Shown here one piece after another: positions 45,223 through 53,747 of a DNA stretch of 64,000 bases. Location: assembly GCF_004123195.1 (NCBI RefSeq), contig NZ_SDLI01000002.1, positions 186,267-250,266 of the forward strand, in the 5' to 3' direction. The notes below the pieces were generated by a model that was given only the letters and a program-made list of their open reading frames with translations, did no database searches and was not told the origin of the DNA. The stretch is from Ammoniphilus sp. CFH 90114 (GTDB taxonomy: Bacteria; Bacillota; Bacilli; Aneurinibacillales; RAOX-1). Position 1 is the first letter of the stretch. Every line of letters starts with the position of its first letter. Made by a program: the position numbers and the translations under genes.

Positions 45223-45631
45223 CTTTATTTCCCCCCTTACTTAAATAAGTTAAATAGATTTTAACACAAATTTAGCCTTTCTTCACAAGAGAGGATATGT
45301 TAAGAACCATTCTAGTTCATTATTTGCAATTGCGGCATCAGTATCGTTTGGAGTTCTATTTTGGAGTTGTATCTATATTCTAGCCTATAAAGACTTGATA
45401 TGCGCTTCCTGGCAAGTCCCATGTGTAAGGGAAAGAAAATGTTACTGTCCAGTGGCTAAGATCAGTCATTCGGCTTTTTTGGGTGGTTTTTAAACGGAAG
45501 GGCTATGAAGATCAAGCAAATGATGGAATGGTGTGACAAAAATCACAGCAAAAACGATCGAATGCTGTTCTTTGTCTAATTCTAGTATTCGCACTATTAA
45601 TACGTAGAACAATAATGTTAAAGATGATTTT

Positions 45632-45817
45632 TTATGGTACGAGGTTTCCACGATCGACAACCCATATTTGACTCGCTCTTTCTAAGTTCCCGCATCCGGA
45701 CAAGTAAGCTAAGCGGTTTCCGTCCGGCGACCAGCTCACAGGGGTGGCAAAGCAATCGGAGACCGCCAGGGTGTTTTTGGTAGACCGGTCCGATGGTCGG
45801 TTCCAAGTTGTGATCAT
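45632..45817 (-). pseudogene. Fragment of a TolB/PD40 beta-propeller protein
   Basis: A short minus-strand frame reads TPVSWSPDGNRLAYLSGCGN and then ASQIWVVD, a typical WD40-like/PD40 propeller blade, with no complete gene around it. It lies in a 745-base stretch (45223-45967) where no intact gene was found. Confidence 0.55.
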
Positions 45818-45967
45818 TCATATTGCTTAGGGGATTCTCCATCAGCTAGGGGTCTGTCCCCAATTAATAGAAAAGAAAAACTCATTAAGAACCAGGCACT
45901 AGAAAAAAGATTAGTCATATATAGGTGATATACTTTCGAATTTGTTGAGGAGGATATTTAGAAACCT

Positions 45968-47056
45968 ATGTTACCTATGGAAAAATATTTCGGTAAGTTT
46001 GAACTCGTTTATTCATTCTATGGGGCTATGCCAACAGGTGTTAGTGTTTCAGAAACCGGGCGCATTTTCATTTGTTTCCCGAAATGGGGAGACGATGTTA
46101 AATTTACGGTAGCGGAAATTGTTGAAAATAAATTGCGACCTTATCCTAGTCTAGAAACCAATATGGTAAACCCAGGAAATATCACGATGTCTTTCATCAG
46201 TGTCCAAAGTGTAGTTGCTGATGGAATGGGAACCCTTTGGGTATTAGATACAGCGGCACCCCATTTCTCTGAACCTATTAAAGGGGGGGCAAAATTAGTC
46301 GCTGTTGATCTAAAAACAAATATGATAAGAAAAGTATATACCTTTACAGAAGATGTTGTCCTGCCAACAACTTATCTGAATGATGTCCGATTTGATTTTC
46401 GTGTGGGTAAAGCAGGTTATGCTTATATAACGGATTCTTCTTCTAGAGGACCAGGAGCTATTATTGTCGTAGATTTAGAAAATGGAAATGCGTTTAGACG
46501 GTTAAATGGAGCAACTTCAACTTCCCCCGATCCCTATATGCTACCAAAAGTAGAAGGTGAAATTTTGATGAATCGCAACCTTGATGGCGGGGCTTCGCCC
46601 TTTAGACTGGCGTCTGATGGTATAGCGATTTCCCCTGATGGAAAGATTTTATTTTTTTGTCCACTAACCAGCCGTCATCTCTTCTCGATCTCAACCGAAG
46701 CCCTAAGAGACAGAACCATACCGGATATGGATTTACCTCATCATGTGGTGTATTGGGGAGAAAAAGGTGCGTCTGATGGAATGATCACCGATGCAAAAGG
46801 AACCGTTTATGCTGGAGACTATGAAAACAACAGTATTCGAAAGATATTGCCGAATGGCACAATGGGAACGATCGCACATGATCCGAGAATTTTATGGCCG
46901 GATACGTTTTCGATTGGTCCTGATCAATACTTATATGTCATTGTGAACCAATTACATCGCCAACCAAGATTTCATTATGGAAAAGACCTACGCCAAAAAC
47001 CGTATACTTTACTTCGTATGAAAATTGATGAATTGCCTGCTCCAACCTTTTCATAA
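45968..47056 (+). CDS. Major royal jelly/yellow-family beta-propeller protein
   Basis: 362 aa, soluble, without a signal peptide. Sequence blocks of the MRJP/yellow family are visible: SFISVQSVVADGMGTLWVLD, KLVAVDLKTNMIRKVYTF, YLNDVRFDFRVGKAGYAYIT, SSRGPGAIIVVDLENGNAFR, DGIAISPDGKILFFCPLTS, and SDGMITDAKGTVYAGDYENN. The family is best known from insects and is scattered in bacteria; proposed as a six-bladed propeller that binds small ligands or acts as a lactonase-like enzyme. GAGGAGG lies 14 bases before the ATG. It is flanked by decayed transporter genes, which suggests acquisition in a hotspot (inference). Confidence 0.85.
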   Translation: MLPMEKYFGKFELVYSFYGAMPTGVSVSETGRIFICFPKWGDDVKFTVAEIVENKLRPYPSLETNMVNPGNITMSFISVQSVVADGMGTLWVLDTAAPHFSEPIKGGAKLVAVDLKTNMIRKVYTFTEDVVLPTTYLNDVRFDFRVGKAGYAYITDSSSRGPGAIIVVDLENGNAFRRLNGATSTSPDPYMLPKVEGEILMNRNLDGGASPFRLASDGIAISPDGKILFFCPLTSRHLFSISTEALRDRTIPDMDLPHHVVYWGEKGASDGMITDAKGTVYAGDYENNSIRKILPNGTMGTIAHDPRILWPDTFSIGPDQYLYVIVNQLHRQPRFHYGKDLRQKPYTLLRMKIDELPAPTFS

Positions 47057-47100
47057 GGAAAAATAGTGGATTCCCACTTCAGGGATACCTCTTAGGGTAA

Positions 47101-47478
47101 GAGTCTGCGCTCTTATCGATTTGGCTTGCCTTCTCTGCTAAGGAATTCGTGTTTTGGATGGTGCTGTTTGCTTTCGGAGGATTAGGGGCCTGTTTTGGAC
47201 CGGCTCTATTGCTTACCCTCTATTGGAAAGGTGTCAGTAAGGCCGGAGTACTGTTTGGAATGATAACAGGATTAGTTACGGTTATTCTTGTCAAAAAACA
47301 ACCTGAGTGGACCTTTACCTTCTTGCCTGATGTAAAAGCATTAATGGGAAAAATTCTATTCGGTATTACTTATGAAGCCGTTCCTGGATTCCTTGTTGCT
47401 TTGTTAGTAACTGTTGTTGTCAGTTTATTCACGGAAAAGCCAAAGAACGCCGAAGAATTACTCAATAGCATCAAATAA
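47101..47478 (+). pseudogene. C-terminal remnant of a sodium:solute (PutP-like) symporter
   Basis: The open frame after a stop at 47098 reads LSIWLAFSAKEFVFWMVLFA, GGLGACFGPALLLTLYWKGV, GVLFGMITGLVTVILVKKQP and VPGFLVALLVTVVVSLFTEK, the last three helices of the SSS family (PutP/OpuE type). The first 350 residues expected of such a protein are missing, and the royal-jelly-type gene ends 45 bases upstream. No ribosome site precedes the first ATG. Confidence 0.8.
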
Positions 47479-47525
47479 GGATTTAAGAATATAAGGCGTG
47501 TCATTATAACCTAAAAAATAGACCT

Positions 47526-47557
47526 AAAAAGGCAACTGTCACTTCAGTTGCCTTTTT
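47526..47557 (+). terminator. Rho-independent terminator
   Basis: AAAAAGGCAACTG/CAGTTGCCTTTTT with a six-base loop. Its position suits the lost symporter gene. Confidence 0.85.
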
Positions 47558-47668
47558 CTCTATTTACATTTGCATAAAGAGTTTCGTTTTAGTTAGGAAT
47601 AAATAAGAGAGAACGGTGCTTTTTGCCAACCTGTTGTTGCATGTGCGGAAGGATAAGCTGGGTGCGTT

Positions 47669-49114
47669 TTAAAGTTTAAGTACTGCTTGCCTTAATCGTA
47701 CAATTCCTTCCGGAATGGATTCGGTCTCTGCTCGGCCATAGGTAAGTCGGATATGACCGGTTGGGGAACCGAGCAAGCTGCCTGGGACAAATATAACCCC
47801 ATTTCTCAACGACTCTTCGAGCAATCGATATTCGTTAACCTTATTTGCTAGTTTGCACCAAAGATGGATTCCTCCTTCTGGTATCTGAAACGTGAGGTGA
47901 TCGGGCAGTTCCTCCTGTAAGGCGGAAACCATGATATTTCTTTTTTCGTGAAGTTTCTGTTTTACATGATGCAGATGGGTTTCAAAGGAGTCCGATTGTA
48001 AAAATTCATTGGCTAGCCATTGCGGAAGGATACTATGTCCAAAATCAATTTGTTGCTTGGCATCGGAAAGGCGATGGATTACATTTTGCGGTCCCACGAT
48101 CCATCCAATTCGAAGTCCTGATGCAACCAATTTGGAGAGGGAGCTAACATAGAGCACGGTTCCGTTTTTGTCCATAGATTTGAGTGTAGTCGTGTTCGTC
48201 TGTTCCGAAAAGGAAATTAAACTGTAAGGATCATCCTCGATCACCGCTATCCCAAATTCCGCAGCGATATCTAGAACTCTTTTTCGACTTTCCACCGAAA
48301 GAAGTGTTCCCGTCGGATTTTGAAAAATGGGGTTGAGAAAAATCATTTTAATCTTGTGCTTCTTATAAAAATGAATAATATCTTCAGGATTGATGCCTTG
48401 CTTACGTATTGGTAACTTGAAGGTTTTAAGACCCGCTGATCGGAATGTAGGCAATGAGTGAGCATAAGATGGATCCTCATAGGCCACGGCATCACCTGGA
48501 TTCAGTAAGCATTGAATTAAAAGGTGAAGAGCTTGTTGGGCCCCGGAAGTAACTAAGATGGACTGGCTTGTGCATTCAATGTTTTTATACTGTTTTAAAT
48601 GTCTAGCAATTGTGTTACGAAGGTCAAGGTTTCCTTGAGGATGTTCGTACCCTAGGGATTGCCGAAATTGATGATCGCGAAGAATTTCGCGGAAATTATC
48701 ATAAGGCATCAAGTCATGCGCCAATTCGCCGCTTGCGAAGTTGATCAAATTTCTTTCGTGTACTTCCTCATGAATGTGCTGATACATAGGGAGGTTAGGC
48801 AGAAAAGATCCTCGTTCAACATAAAGATCCCAATTTGGGATGCGGGTACGGGTGAGTCCCCATACGTCACTGCTGACTTTCGTGCCGCTTCCCTTGATCC
48901 GTTCTACCATGCCATTAGAATAGAGCTCATCGTAGGCGGCAATAATGGTGCCTCTGTTTACATCGAAGCTTTTCGCCAAAGATCTTTCGGAAGGCAAGCT
49001 GCTGCCTGGCGGATATTCTCCATAAGCGATTCTTCTTTGAATATAGTCGGCTATTTGTTTGTATATAGGGATATCTCCCTGTTTGTCTGGTTTCCATTCC
49101 ATTGCATTCACCAT
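47669..49114 (-). CDS. MocR/GabR-type GntR regulator with aminotransferase domain
   Basis: 481 aa. A GntR winged helix (about residues 10-80: PIYKQIADYIQRRIAYGEYP, LPSERSLAKSFDVNRGTI) is fused to a fold-type I aminotransferase domain (about 110-480) with VTSGAQQALHLLIQCLL, NPIFQNPTGTLLS, IEDDPYSLISF and YVSSLSKLVASGLRIGW carrying the PLP lysine. Such proteins bind DNA direct repeats and sense amines or aldehydes through PLP. It is divergent from a small membrane protein gene, with a repeat-bearing promoter between them (49212-49274). An identical-looking promoter lies before the gene at 53748, a second likely target. Confidence 0.9.
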   Translation of the reverse strand: MVNAMEWKPDKQGDIPIYKQIADYIQRRIAYGEYPPGSSLPSERSLAKSFDVNRGTIIAAYDELYSNGMVERIKGSGTKVSSDVWGLTRTRIPNWDLYVERGSFLPNLPMYQHIHEEVHERNLINFASGELAHDLMPYDNFREILRDHQFRQSLGYEHPQGNLDLRNTIARHLKQYKNIECTSQSILVTSGAQQALHLLIQCLLNPGDAVAYEDPSYAHSLPTFRSAGLKTFKLPIRKQGINPEDIIHFYKKHKIKMIFLNPIFQNPTGTLLSVESRKRVLDIAAEFGIAVIEDDPYSLISFSEQTNTTTLKSMDKNGTVLYVSSLSKLVASGLRIGWIVGPQNVIHRLSDAKQQIDFGHSILPQWLANEFLQSDSFETHLHHVKQKLHEKRNIMVSALQEELPDHLTFQIPEGGIHLWCKLANKVNEYRLLEESLRNGVIFVPGSLLGSPTGHIRLTYGRAETESIPEGIVRLRQAVLKL

Positions 49115-49211
49115 ATATTTTGATTGAGATTTTAGGTAAAAAAACAGTCAACCAACCTTATCATTAAAAGGTTTATCTAGTTCGTTGTCAAGTGATTCGT
49201 AACGATACGGA

Positions 49212-49274
49212 AATTGGATGGGTCATTTTTAGATGAATTGGATCGGTTATTCGTTTATAGGAAGCATTATAATC
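49212..49274 (+). promoter_or_regulatory. Putative MocR operator/promoter, copy 1
   Basis: Direct repeats AATTGGATGGGT (49212) and AATTGGATCGGT (49236), 24 bases apart start to start, followed by AGGAAGCATTATAATC with a TATAAT -10. It matches 57 of 63 bases of copy 2 at 53627-53689. It lies between the MocR gene and the divergent small gene at 49306; the -35 is poor, as expected for an activator-dependent promoter. Confidence 0.7.
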
Positions 49275-49305
49275 AGTTTGTACTTTAATATTGGAGGATA
49301 AAACA

Positions 49306-49491
49306 ATGCTATATACGATCGTTATCATTCTAGGTTGCCTTCTAGCGTTGATAGGGACGCTGCAAGTAGCTAAAAATCCAAAAGATAAAAATTATGGAAC
49401 GGTGAATCGAAGAGTCAGAAACTTAAGTATTATTTATGGGATTGTGACTTTGATCATGTTATTTGGATTCATTCTTTATATATATTTATAG
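49306..49491 (+). CDS. Small two-helix membrane protein
   Basis: 61 aa: a helix at residues 3-20 (YTIVIILGCLLALIGTLQVA), a basic loop (KNPKDKNYGTVNRRVRN), then a second helix (IIYGIVTLIMLFGFILYIYL). TTGGAGGAT lies 8 bases before the ATG at 49306; a start at 49291 would include the ribosome site. No family recognised. It is directly downstream of the putative MocR operator, so probably regulated by the divergent MocR protein. Confidence 0.7.
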   Translation: MLYTIVIILGCLLALIGTLQVAKNPKDKNYGTVNRRVRNLSIIYGIVTLIMLFGFILYIYL

Positions 49492-49607
49492 ATAAAATAG
49501 GTTAATCACATTAGGATACATCGGGTAATATCAGCCCCATCTTCGTTCTCTACCAAATCCCACATACACGCATGCATGCTGCATCAGATTATCGATGACC
49601 TAATAAC

Positions 49608-49639
49608 GAAGCCCAATCCCTTTATTGGATTGGGCTTCT
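49608..49639. terminator. Strong hairpin, bidirectional terminator
   Basis: GAAGCCCAATCC (49608-49619) pairs exactly with GGATTGGGCTTC (49628-49639), followed by TTCC. It lies between the small membrane gene and the gerK operon. Confidence 0.7.
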
Positions 49640-49683
49640 TCCATTCCAGCGTAGCGCTTTGTCATATTGCCTTCTAAAATGGT

Positions 49684-49790
49684 TTAATCGTTCAGTTTTT
49701 TGATGAAATCTTTCATCATTCCGGGAACATCTGGCCACGCATGACCAGAATTAAAGGTTTGCCTTAGTGGATAGCACAGGTAAGCCATAC
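49684..49790 (-). pseudogene. C-terminal fragment of an alpha/beta hydrolase
   Basis: The minus strand reads CYPLRQTFNSGHAWPDVPGM, then MKDFIKKLND and stop. The SGHAWP histidine motif and following helix are the C-terminus of esterase/depolymerase-like hydrolases. Nothing of the rest remains; it abuts the 3' end of gerKC. Confidence 0.5.
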
Positions 49791-49806
49791 TCCCTTTTAG
49801 TGTTGA

Positions 49807-50880
49807 TTACTCCATCACATTGGTCAATGGCTGAATATGTACTTGATAGTCCACGTGGATCTTCATGTGTTCCCATTGGCGTAACCATTCTTCTTCACTG
49901 ATAGGCTTGGAAAAGGGAGAAAGGGTTAGAGTACCGATTTGCAATGGATCCATTTTCTGTTTCTGTAAATTCTTTATTAATGCTGTCGTTTGAGTTTCGA
50001 GATAGGATTCTATATCATTATTGAGATCCGCTAATGGATCACGCTGAAGGATATTCCTATCCCCCCGATATTCCTCAATTCTGCCATTGAGCTGGACCTC
50101 GATATTAAGCGCAGAATTGTCCTGATTCAACTCCATGTGAACCTTGGATCGAACTTTGCCTAGAGAGACCGATAGGGACGGAATGGGAAGAATTTTCAGG
50201 AAGTGGTTGTTGCTAATCAGTTGGAATATATTATCATCCATGTGCAGGATGGATGTAATGAAACGATCGTTCTGGAATAACGCAGTTCCGTCATAGGTGA
50301 AATTATGGCTGTTTACTTTGAAAACAGGCAGGATGGGATCGGCATAAGGCGCATACAGCATCTCCTTGTACTGATGAAGATTAATAGCCGTGATTTCTCC
50401 TTCTTTTTCATAATGCCTCAACATGCGGTATAGGAAATAATCTAAGTCTGGTTGTTTATCTAGTTGACTTTTAATGTAATCCTCAACATTTCCTTTCACG
50501 ATCACAAGAAAAAGTCGTTGAGAAATATCAGGATCTGTCAGTATGGTGTTAATGATAGGGGAGATTCCTTTTTTAGCAAGATTTTCTTCAATAAACAGCA
50601 TTCTCAGTTGTCCAGATTTCAGTTCTCGGTAATAGATTAAGTTAAATTCCTTTCCGCTCTCCTTCAATAAAGTTACTTCTCGGGTCAGAAGACGCTTTTG
50701 TTCTTTAATAAGAGGGGGCGCCAGTGTACTGATTTCTAGCTTCCCCTCTTTACCTTCTCGTATGGACCAGAAAATGACGGGAGCGATTTCTTCGATCGTA
50801 TTGTTCTCGACAAAAGGGGAGCATCCGGTCATCCATATGATGCTGATTAACGCGCCAACCCAAAATATCCGTTTTATCAT
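49807..50880 (-). CDS. gerKC: Germinant receptor C subunit, Ger(x)C lipoprotein
   Basis: 357-aa lipoprotein on the outer face of the spore inner membrane. Signal MIKRIFWVGALISIIWMTGC with Cys20 as the lipidation site. The body fits Ger(x)C: LFLVIVKGNVEDYIKSQLD in the middle and a C-terminal domain with SVSLGKVRSKVHMELNQD and the LQKQKMDPLQIGTL segment. The ATG at 50880 has AAGGAGCG upstream; a longer frame to 50958 is inside gerKB. Last of the A-B-C operon. The gerK name denotes the type, since GerA, GerB and GerK are hard to tell apart. Confidence 0.85.
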   Translation of the reverse strand: MIKRIFWVGALISIIWMTGCSPFVENNTIEEIAPVIFWSIREGKEGKLEISTLAPPLIKEQKRLLTREVTLLKESGKEFNLIYYRELKSGQLRMLFIEENLAKKGISPIINTILTDPDISQRLFLVIVKGNVEDYIKSQLDKQPDLDYFLYRMLRHYEKEGEITAINLHQYKEMLYAPYADPILPVFKVNSHNFTYDGTALFQNDRFITSILHMDDNIFQLISNNHFLKILPIPSLSVSLGKVRSKVHMELNQDNSALNIEVQLNGRIEEYRGDRNILQRDPLADLNNDIESYLETQTTALIKNLQKQKMDPLQIGTLTLSPFSKPISEEEWLRQWEHMKIHVDYQVHIQPLTNVME

Positions 50881-50882
50881 GC

Positions 50883-51998
50883 TTAAAAACGCTCCTTCAG
50901 TTTGGTGGATCCTAGAAGGAATGCCGGCACCACAAGGTAGGTGAAAGCGCGTGACCAAATTTCGAGGTTCAGAAACAGGTTTTGCTCTTCACCGGATTTC
51001 CATAAGCCCTCGTTCACTACGATAGCCGTGACAACCATCACTAGCCAACTAGTCGTGAAGCCGAAGCGAGTTGCTTGTTTATCCCGTGTTCCTAGGACGA
51101 TTCGGCCAGTGTAATAAAAAAACAACATGTAGAATGAAATCACAAATACTAGAATAAACAAATGAATGGCGATCAAAATGATATCAATCCGTTCAAAAGC
51201 CGGTGATTGCAGGTAGCGGATCATATCAACCGCCGGAAACTTGGTTTTGTTCAAGTAAGCAGAGCCAAAGAAGAATAACGCAGCAATAAAAATAAGCAAA
51301 TATTCCAGTACCGAGATGGCATTCGCAATGGAAAAGTATTTTAGCATCCTTTGCTGCGGTTTTAGCCAAGGAGCCAAAAATACTAGAAATTCTGGACCTG
51401 AAAAAGCTGACCAAATAAACAATAGCCCCTTCCAAGAATGATTCGACCACTCCGTTGGTATTAATGGATACAGATTATGAAGAGAAGCTGTCGATGGAAA
51501 GAAAAAAGGAGAAAAAAGGATAAGCATCCAAATCGTACTGAAAAATGCAATCATAACAAACCGTATGGTATTTTCCACTCCTTGAGCGGCTACATAGTAA
51601 CAGACTAAAAAGATGAAAAGAATCAGCCAGTTCGAATTCATTGATGGGAAGATATACTGATATACCACTTCACCTACTCCCAGTAAAAGGGTAGATATTT
51701 TTATCAATAGGAGAATCAATACGAGTACAGCAAGAAAACGTACAATTCGTGACCCAAAAAGCTCTACAAATCCCTGAAAACCTTTTTCGGCAAAATGGGA
51801 AGCAAACCATTTAGATAAGATGAACAAGTTGATTTGCGATAATAATCCTATAGCCAAGATTCCCCAGATCATATAGGGATCCACTAATTGACCGGGCATG
51901 ACTAACAAAAAGTAAAGGACTTGCATGCGATTAATGATGAATACTACATAAATGCCGTCAAAGGTAGTGTTTTTATTAAATAAGGATAAGGATGTCAC
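50883..51998 (-). CDS. gerKB: Germinant receptor B subunit, GerAB/ArcD-type permease
   Basis: 371-aa spore inner-membrane protein of the APC-like endospore germination permease family with about ten helices, for example VFIINRMQVLYFLLVMPGQL, WLILFIFLVCYYVAAQGVEN and FVISFYMLFFYYTGRIVLGT. It binds the germinant in GerA-type receptors. The GTG start at 51998 follows GGGAGATG and is 4 bases after the gerKA stop; gerKC begins 2 bases after its own stop. Confidence 0.88.
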   Translation of the reverse strand: MTSLSLFNKNTTFDGIYVVFIINRMQVLYFLLVMPGQLVDPYMIWGILAIGLLSQINLFILSKWFASHFAEKGFQGFVELFGSRIVRFLAVLVLILLLIKISTLLLGVGEVVYQYIFPSMNSNWLILFIFLVCYYVAAQGVENTIRFVMIAFFSTIWMLILFSPFFFPSTASLHNLYPLIPTEWSNHSWKGLLFIWSAFSGPEFLVFLAPWLKPQQRMLKYFSIANAISVLEYLLIFIAALFFFGSAYLNKTKFPAVDMIRYLQSPAFERIDIILIAIHLFILVFVISFYMLFFYYTGRIVLGTRDKQATRFGFTTSWLVMVVTAIVVNEGLWKSGEEQNLFLNLEIWSRAFTYLVVPAFLLGSTKLKERF

Positions 51999-52002
51999 GC
52001 GA

Positions 52003-53457
52003 TCATCTCCCTTTTTTGTAGCGCCATTTCTGTAGTGGACGCAAATAGGCAGGTCGAGCCTTCATCCGTATTAAGGGACCGCGGATGAATAGATCATTCC
52101 AGTCTTTCCAAAAGAATGGAGCCACAGGTGCCAAATATGGCTGTTTCAGTGAAGTTAGCGCATTGAGATGAGCGAGGACGACAATAGCTCCAAGGCCGAT
52201 TCCCACAATCCCAAGAACCCACGCAAGAAGAAGAAACACAAACTGGATCAGCACGTTGGATTTGGTCATGAGATAATTCGGAACTAAAAAGAAGGCGATG
52301 GCGGAAATCCCCATTAAAACAATTAATATCTTGCTGGCAAAGCCGGCTTCAACGGCTGCTTGTCCGATGACAATACCGGCGATCACCCCTAATGTCTGAC
52401 TTGTTTTCGTGGGCATTCGCAGACTGGCTTCTTTGATAATTTCTAGAATAATTAGCATCATGAGGGCTTCCCAAAAGGGGGAAAAAGGCAATTTGCTTCT
52501 GGTTTCCAATAAAACATAGAGAAGCTGCAGCGGAATCATCTGGTAATGATGAAACGTTAAGGCCACATAAAGCGGTATCAAAATTAATGAGATAAGAAAG
52601 CTTCCATATCTTATCAATCGCAAAAAGCTAGCAATTGGCCAACGCAGAAAATAATCCTCAGGAGATTGAAAAAGATGGAAAAAGGTAATGGGTGCAATTA
52701 ACGCAAAGGGAGTATTGTTAATTAACATCATAATTTTACCCTCTCCTAACGCATAGGCACAGGCATCCGGCCGGTCGGTTTGGAGAAACTGCGGGAATAC
52801 GCTATGATGATGGTCTTCCATGAAAGCTGCCACTTGAGAGGAATCTAGAAACTGATCGAAATTAACTTCTGATAATTTTCTTCTGGCGATAGAAATGAAT
52901 TCGGGATTCGTTAATCCCTCAATATACATCAGGACAACCGTTGTTTTACTTAAATACCCCACATTAAACGTTTCCGCTTTAAGTTCTGTCAGTGGCAATC
53001 GTCTGCGAATCAAAGTAATATTGTTTTCGATTTGTTCACTGAAACTGTCCTTTGCCCCATAAATGACTGTTTCCGTTCCAGAGGTTTGGATACCGCGGCT
53101 CAGCGGATTTTGAAGTTGAATGGACACCCACTGGTTACGGTTGGAATCATGCAAAACAATGGATCCTTGCATCAGCTGCATTTGGGCTTCCTCTAATGTG
53201 GTGATAGGGGAGACTTTAGAGGTCTTGATACATTCCTCTATTTTGTCAGAAGTACATTGGCTTAACGGCTCATGAAGGAATTCATTTAATCTCTCCTGGT
53301 CAATTAACGTTCTTAAATAAACCAGTGTAACGGGATGCTCTGTATTGGTTAAGTGTTCAATGATCTCAGCGTCATCCATGTTGGCCAAGCTATTCTGCAG
53401 GGCATTCAACGTTACGGTTGTTTCTTTTCGTATGCTCTTCCCCTTCTTATTAAACAT
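52003..53457 (-). CDS. gerKA: Germinant receptor A subunit, GerA family
   Basis: 484 aa: hydrophilic N-terminal domain to about residue 260 (TVIYGAKDSFSEQIENNITL, RRRLPLTELKAETFNVG, VVLMYIEGLTNPEFISIARR), then GEGKIMMLINNTPFALIAPI and five to six membrane helices (LGVIAGIVIGQAAVEAGFAS). First gene of a gerA-type tricistronic operon that senses nutrients in the spore. The ATG at 53457 is the third of three consecutive ATGs and has GAGGA 6 bases upstream. A sigma-G-type promoter lies 69 bases before it. Confidence 0.9.
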   Translation of the reverse strand: MFNKKGKSIRKETTVTLNALQNSLANMDDAEIIEHLTNTEHPVTLVYLRTLIDQERLNEFLHEPLSQCTSDKIEECIKTSKVSPITTLEEAQMQLMQGSIVLHDSNRNQWVSIQLQNPLSRGIQTSGTETVIYGAKDSFSEQIENNITLIRRRLPLTELKAETFNVGYLSKTTVVLMYIEGLTNPEFISIARRKLSEVNFDQFLDSSQVAAFMEDHHHSVFPQFLQTDRPDACAYALGEGKIMMLINNTPFALIAPITFFHLFQSPEDYFLRWPIASFLRLIRYGSFLISLILIPLYVALTFHHYQMIPLQLLYVLLETRSKLPFSPFWEALMMLIILEIIKEASLRMPTKTSQTLGVIAGIVIGQAAVEAGFASKILIVLMGISAIAFFLVPNYLMTKSNVLIQFVFLLLAWVLGIVGIGLGAIVVLAHLNALTSLKQPYLAPVAPFFWKDWNDLFIRGPLIRMKARPAYLRPLQKWRYKKGR

Positions 53458-53525
53458 CATCATTCCTCGCATGAAATTAAAGTTTTTATTTTTAAATATA
53501 TTAATAGAATTTAACAATCTGTTTT

Positions 53526-53555
53526 TATTATGATTCGTGCACCTTAGTTTCATCC
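53526..53555 (-). promoter_or_regulatory. Putative sigma-G promoter of the gerK operon
   Basis: On the minus strand: -35 GGATG (53555-53551), 18-base spacer, -10 CATAATA (53532-53526). The consensus for sigma G is GHATR-N18-CATNHTA; the -10 and spacing fit fully and the -35 in four of five. gerA-type operons are expressed by sigma G in the forespore. Confidence 0.6.
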
Positions 53556-53626
53556 AAAACCATTTGTTAAATACTGGTCGGTATATTCGTTCATCTTGTT
53601 TGCAAGCCGATTACGAAACGGTGAGG

Positions 53627-53689
53627 AATTGGATGGGTCATTTTTTGATAAATTGGATCGGTAATTGGCTTACAGGAAGCATTATAATC
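53627..53689 (+). promoter_or_regulatory. Putative MocR operator/promoter, copy 2
   Basis: Direct repeats AATTGGATGGGT (53627) and AATTGGATCGGT (53651), spaced as in copy 1, then AGGAAGCATTATAATC. It lies 59 bases before the start of the acyl-CoA-dehydrogenase-like gene. Confidence 0.7.
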
Positions 53690-53747
53690 TGTGTGTTACG
53701 ATCGACAAGCTGGCTAGGTTTGGTTCAAGGATGGAAGGGAGGGGACC

